NCBI RefSeq assembly: GCF_039812505.1
Contig: NZ_JBDIAQ010000155.1
Location: 1-8,245, forward strand
Origin: Intrasporangium_A sp039812505
GTDB taxonomy: Bacteria > Actinomycetota > Actinomycetes > Actinomycetales > Dermatophilaceae
Direction of reading: 5' to 3'
Length of the DNA stretch: 8,245 nt
This document shows, one piece after another, positions 5,781-8,245 of this stretch (position 1 is the first letter of the stretch; every line of letters starts with the position of its first letter). The notes under the pieces were generated by a model. The model was not told where the DNA came from and did no database searches. It worked only from the letters and a program-made list of their open reading frames with translations. The translations under genes were made by a program, and so were the position numbers.

Positions 5781-7135
5781 GGTTGTCTCCCCTCCAGCCA
5801 CTTCTCGACCCAGGTGGTGTGGAACTCGTTGTCCCGAACCTCGGCCTGGGCCAGCAGGGTCTCGAAGAACGGCAGCGTGGTCCTGGGTCCGACCAGCCTG
5901 AGCTCGCCGAGTGCCCGGCCGAGCCGGGCCAGCGCCCGCTGCCGGTCCTCGCCCCAAACGATGAGCTTGCCGATCAGCGAGTCGTAGTAGGGCGGGATCG
6001 TCGACCCTTGGTAGACCATCGAGTCGACCCGCACACCCGGGCCCATCGGCCAGCGCAGCTCGCTGATCTGCCCGGGCGAGGGCATGAAGCCGTTGGCGGG
6101 GTCCTCGGCGTTGATCCGGACCTCGATGGCGTGCCCCTTGGGCGTGATGTCGTCCTGTCGGTACGGCAGCGGCTCGCCCTGCGCGACGGTGATCATCATC
6201 CGGATCAGGTCGACGCCGCAGATCTCCTCGGTGATGGGGTGTTCCACCTGGATCCGGGTGTTCATCTCGATGAAGAAGAAGTCCCGGGTGTCCGGGTCGT
6301 AGAGGAACTCGATGGTCCCGGCGCCCCGGTAGCCGACCGACTTGGCCAGGGCGACGGCGGCGGCGCAGAGCTCGTCGCGGGTCGCCGGGTCGAGGACCGC
6401 GGCGGGCGCCTCCTCCCAGATCTTCTGCCTGCGGCGTTGCAGGGAGCAGTCCCGTTCGTAGAAGTGGACGGCCTCGTGGCCGTCTCCCAGGATCTGGACC
6501 TCGATGTGCCGGGCTCGAGCGATGAACCGCTCCAGGTAGACCCCGTCGTCGCCGAATGCCGCGGCCGCCTCCTGCTGCGCGGCAGCGATCCCGGAGACCA
6601 GCTCGTCGGCGTCGTGGGCGACCCGGATCCCGCGGCCGCCACCGCCGGATGCCGCCTTGATCAGCACCGGGTAGCCGACGTCGGCAGCAGCCTGCACCGC
6701 TGCCTCGGTGCTCGTGATGAGCCCGTTGCTGCCCGGCACGACGGGCACTCCGGCGGCCCGGGCGGTGGCGATCGCCTCGGCCTTGTGACCCATCCGCGAG
6801 ATGGTCGCCGCGTCGGGCCCGACCCAGATGAAACCGGCACCGGCCACGGCCCGGGCGAACTCGGCGTTCTCCGAGAGGAACCCGTATCCGGGGTGGATCG
6901 CATCGGCGTTCACCGTCCGCGCCGCAGCCAACAGCGCCTGGTGGTTGAGGTAGCTCTTCTTCGCGTGCGCGCCGCCGATGTGGACCGACTCGTCGGCGAG
7001 CTGCACAGCGAGTGAGTCCTCGTCGGCGTCGCTGTACGCGGCGATCGCGGTGATGCCCATCTCCTTGGCGGCGCGGACGATCCGGACCGCGATCTCTCCG
7101 CGGTTGATGACGAGCAGCCGGCGGATGGGACTCAC
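5777..7135 (-). CDS. accC: Biotin carboxylase subunit (AccC-like)
   Basis: ATP-grasp enzyme that carboxylates the biotin of its carrier protein using bicarbonate and ATP. At 452 residues it is full length (449 in E. coli). Visible are the N-terminal LLVINRGEIAVRI, Lys160 and the glycine-rich loop SGGGGRGIR (163-171), ERDCSLQRR (227-235), the metal ligands in GTIEFLYD (Glu277) and FFIEMN (Glu290), the active-site RIQVEHP (294-300) and Arg340 in IEVRINAED. The stretch after QRR reads RQKIWEEAP where fatty-acid AccC has HQKVVEEAP. The GTG at 7135 overlaps the accB stop by 4 bp (GTGA), with GAGG 7 nt upstream. In the context of pxpB and pxpC, and with no AccA/AccD in view, it probably serves this cluster's carboxylase and not fatty acid synthesis. 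The gene symbol states homology only. Confidence 0.93.
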   Translation of the reverse strand: MSPIRRLLVINRGEIAVRIVRAAKEMGITAIAAYSDADEDSLAVQLADESVHIGGAHAKKSYLNHQALLAAARTVNADAIHPGYGFLSENAEFARAVAGAGFIWVGPDAATISRMGHKAEAIATARAAGVPVVPGSNGLITSTEAAVQAAADVGYPVLIKAASGGGGRGIRVAHDADELVSGIAAAQQEAAAAFGDDGVYLERFIARARHIEVQILGDGHEAVHFYERDCSLQRRRQKIWEEAPAAVLDPATRDELCAAAVALAKSVGYRGAGTIEFLYDPDTRDFFFIEMNTRIQVEHPITEEICGVDLIRMMITVAQGEPLPYRQDDITPKGHAIEVRINAEDPANGFMPSPGQISELRWPMGPGVRVDSMVYQGSTIPPYYDSLIGKLIVWGEDRQRALARLGRALGELRLVGPRTTLPFFETLLAQAEVRDNEFHTTWVEKWLEGRQP

Positions 7136-7383
7136 TCGTCAGCCTCGATCCGGACCAGTACGTCGCCGATGTCGACCGGCTCCTCGGAGTCGATGCAGAC
7201 CTCGACCACGGTCCCGGCGACGTCGGCGGTGACCGGGTTGAACATCTTCATCACCTCGACCAGGCCGATGGTCTCGCCGACGGCGACCTTGGCGCCTACC
7301 GTCACGAACGGCGGTGCGGTCGGCGACTCGCACTGGTAGAACGTGCCGGGCAGCGGGGAAGTCACTTCGTGGACGTTGCTCAT
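7132..7383 (-). CDS. accB: Stand-alone biotin carboxyl carrier protein
   Basis: An 83-residue, single-domain biotinyl protein. It carries carboxybiotin between the carboxylase and the carboxyltransferase. The attachment motif EVMKM is at residues 43-47 with biotinylated Lys46; the usual motif is EAMKM, so Val replaces Ala. The LPGTFYQCESPTAPPFVTVG segment keeps the short thumb-like insertion typical of acetyl-CoA carboxylase carriers. It lacks the N-terminal arm and Pro/Ala-rich linker of the 156-residue E. coli BCCP. The ATG at 7383 is preceded by AAGGAG with 6-nt spacing, the best ribosome site of the cluster. The frame continues upstream to 7494, but that part does not look like protein of this family. 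First gene of the coupled block. Confidence 0.93.
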   Translation of the reverse strand: MSNVHEVTSPLPGTFYQCESPTAPPFVTVGAKVAVGETIGLVEVMKMFNPVTADVAGTVVEVCIDSEEPVDIGDVLVRIEADE

Positions 7384-7389
7384 GAGCTG

Positions 7390-7395
7390 CTCCTT
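7390..7395 (-). promoter_or_regulatory. Strong ribosome binding site for accB
   Basis: AAGGAG on the minus strand, 6 nt before the ATG at 7383. It decides the start against the longer open frame that runs to 7494 and shows that the coupled block begins here with a normal leader, unlike galE and the MFS gene. Confidence 0.75.
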
Positions 7396-7422
7396 GCGAG
7401 ACGGCGGGTGGCTGCTGATCAG

Positions 7423-7438
7423 GTACCGCGTACGGTAC
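7423..7438. promoter_or_regulatory. Inverted repeat upstream of accB, candidate operator
   Basis: GTACCG (7423-7428) and CGGTAC (7433-7438) are perfect 6-bp inverted arms around a 4-bp spacer. They lie 40-55 bp upstream of the accB ATG in the 118-bp gap after the pxpA-like gene. TGATCA, another palindrome, is adjacent at 7416-7421. On the minus strand, TTGGGC and TACCGT resemble -35 and -10 boxes, but their 14-bp spacing is poor. The arrangement fits an operator for a dimeric repressor such as a GntR-family regulator. No regulator gene is in the window. Confidence 0.4.
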
Positions 7439-7501
7439 GGCTGCGCGCTGCGCCCAAGGATGGCACAATGGGTGGGCGACCGGACCCCGCGCAACCGGCC
7501 C

Positions 7502-8245
7502 TCAGTCGGCGAACGACCGGACCACGATGCCGGCTCCGTCCAGTCCTGACCGGGTCCGGCTCATCAGCTCGTAGGCGCCCCGGGTGTCGCTGTGGATGCA
7601 GACCGACTCGAACTCGATCGCTATCGTGTTCCCCTCGACGGTGTCTACGGTCCCCTGTCGGCAGGCCTGCAGCACCTTGTCGGCCACCGTGTCAGGGTCC
7701 AACGCGCCCACGTTGCGAGTGAACACGATCTGCCCGTTGTCGCCGTAGTGCCGGTCGGCGTAGAACTCCCGGATTACCGGCTGGCCGTGCTCGCGGGCCA
7801 CCGCATCGATCACGGAGCCACCCATCACCAGTACCGGCAGGTCGGGATCGACGATGCGGAGCGCCTCGATCAGCGCGGTCGCGAACTCCTCGTCGCGCGC
7901 CGCGTGCATGTACAGCGCTCCGTGCAGCTTGAAGTGCTGCAACCGGGTGCCGTTGAGGCGCACGAACTCTCGCAGTGCCCCCAGCTGGTACAGGGAGTCG
8001 TTGACCAGCTCGGCCGCGGTGGCGTTGATGTGACGGCGACCGAACCCTACGAGGTCCCGGAACCCCGGATGGACGCCGACCCCCACGCCGTACTCCTTGG
8101 CCAGGGCAACGGTCCTGACCATCGTGCTCGGGTCACCCGCGTGGAAACCGGCGGCGACGTTGACCGAGCTGACCAGAGGCATCATCTGGCGGTCGATGTC
8201 GTCGCCGAACATCCATGCACCGAAGCCTTCGCTCATGTCGCAGTT
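7502..8245 (-). CDS. pxpA: LamB/YcsF family protein (PxpA-like), 5' end beyond the window
   Basis: Cytoplasmic protein of the LamB/YcsF family, the PxpA component of ATP-dependent 5-oxoprolinase. An internal ATG at 8236 begins MSEGFGAW, but the frame stays open to the edge and reads NCD just before it. Because the family starts with an IDLN-x-D-x-GE-x-FGAW block, the true start lies beyond 8245, probably less than ten residues away. Family motifs in order: VAAGFHAGDP, GVGVHPGFRDLVGFGRR, FKLHGALYMHA, EFYADRHYGDNG, ESVCIHSDTRGAYEL. Several differ from typical PxpA: the NCDMSEG start versus NCDLGES, AAGFHAG versus ACGFHAG, FKLHGALY versus VKPHGALY, and CIHSDT versus CVHGDT. About 248 residues are visible, near full length. 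A 118-bp gap separates it from accB. Probably acts on the product or substrate of the carboxylase encoded downstream. Confidence 0.92.
   Translation of the reverse strand, partial: NCDMSEGFGAWMFGDDIDRQMMPLVSSVNVAAGFHAGDPSTMVRTVALAKEYGVGVGVHPGFRDLVGFGRRHINATAAELVNDSLYQLGALREFVRLNGTRLQHFKLHGALYMHAARDEEFATALIEALRIVDPDLPVLVMGGSVIDAVAREHGQPVIREFYADRHYGDNGQIVFTRNVGALDPDTVADKVLQACRQGTVDTVEGNTIAIEFESVCIHSDTRGAYELMSRTRSGLDGAGIVVRSFAD

Noticed and set aside
5783..7015. 410-residue plus-strand open frame opposite the biotin carboxylase gene
   Set aside because: Antisense shadow; no domain and the opposite strand is a complete AccC.
5777..7383. Reading accB and accC as the fatty-acid acetyl-CoA carboxylase genes
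   Set aside because: They overlap pxpB translationally, no AccA/AccD is present, and actinobacteria normally use fused alpha subunits; sequence homology alone supports the symbols.

Overview
The window is from a high-GC actinobacterium. This rests on the very GC-rich third codon positions, long spurious antisense frames, GTG starts, and TAnnnT boxes placed so close to start codons that the transcripts would have almost no leader. The gene content and short motifs would suit Micrococcales (possibly Intrasporangiaceae), but the genus is an inference and not shown by the sequence.

Left part (1-2860). A minus-strand gene appears to begin at the extreme left edge; only about seven codons are visible. 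Its upstream region carries eight tandem 21-bp units. Next come a minus-strand low-molecular-weight protein tyrosine phosphatase and, divergently, a small NTF2/SnoaL-like protein and an MFS exporter of the MefA/EntS type. The exporter converges on galE across a 163-bp gap.

Right part (2861-8245), all on the minus strand. In transcription order: a LamB/YcsF (PxpA-like) protein cut by the right edge, a 118-bp gap with an inverted repeat, then four tightly coupled genes: a small biotin carboxyl carrier (accB-like), a biotin carboxylase (accC-like), a PxpB/KipI-like subunit and a PxpC/KipA-like subunit. These overlap by 4, 4 and 11 bp. UDP-glucose 4-epimerase (galE) follows 60 bp later with its own likely promoter.

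The central point is the five-gene set PxpA-AccB-AccC-PxpB-PxpC. PxpB and PxpC are homologous to the carboxyltransferase part of urea carboxylase. A dedicated, unfused biotin carrier and biotin carboxylase translated together with them suggests a complete multi-subunit biotin-dependent carboxylase. It may N-carboxylate a lactam or amide, such as 5-oxoproline or a relative, which the PxpA-like protein would then open. The set is divergent from ordinary 5-oxoprolinase at several conserved motifs, so the substrate is open. No acetyl-CoA carboxylase carboxyltransferase subunits (AccA/AccD) are present in the window.
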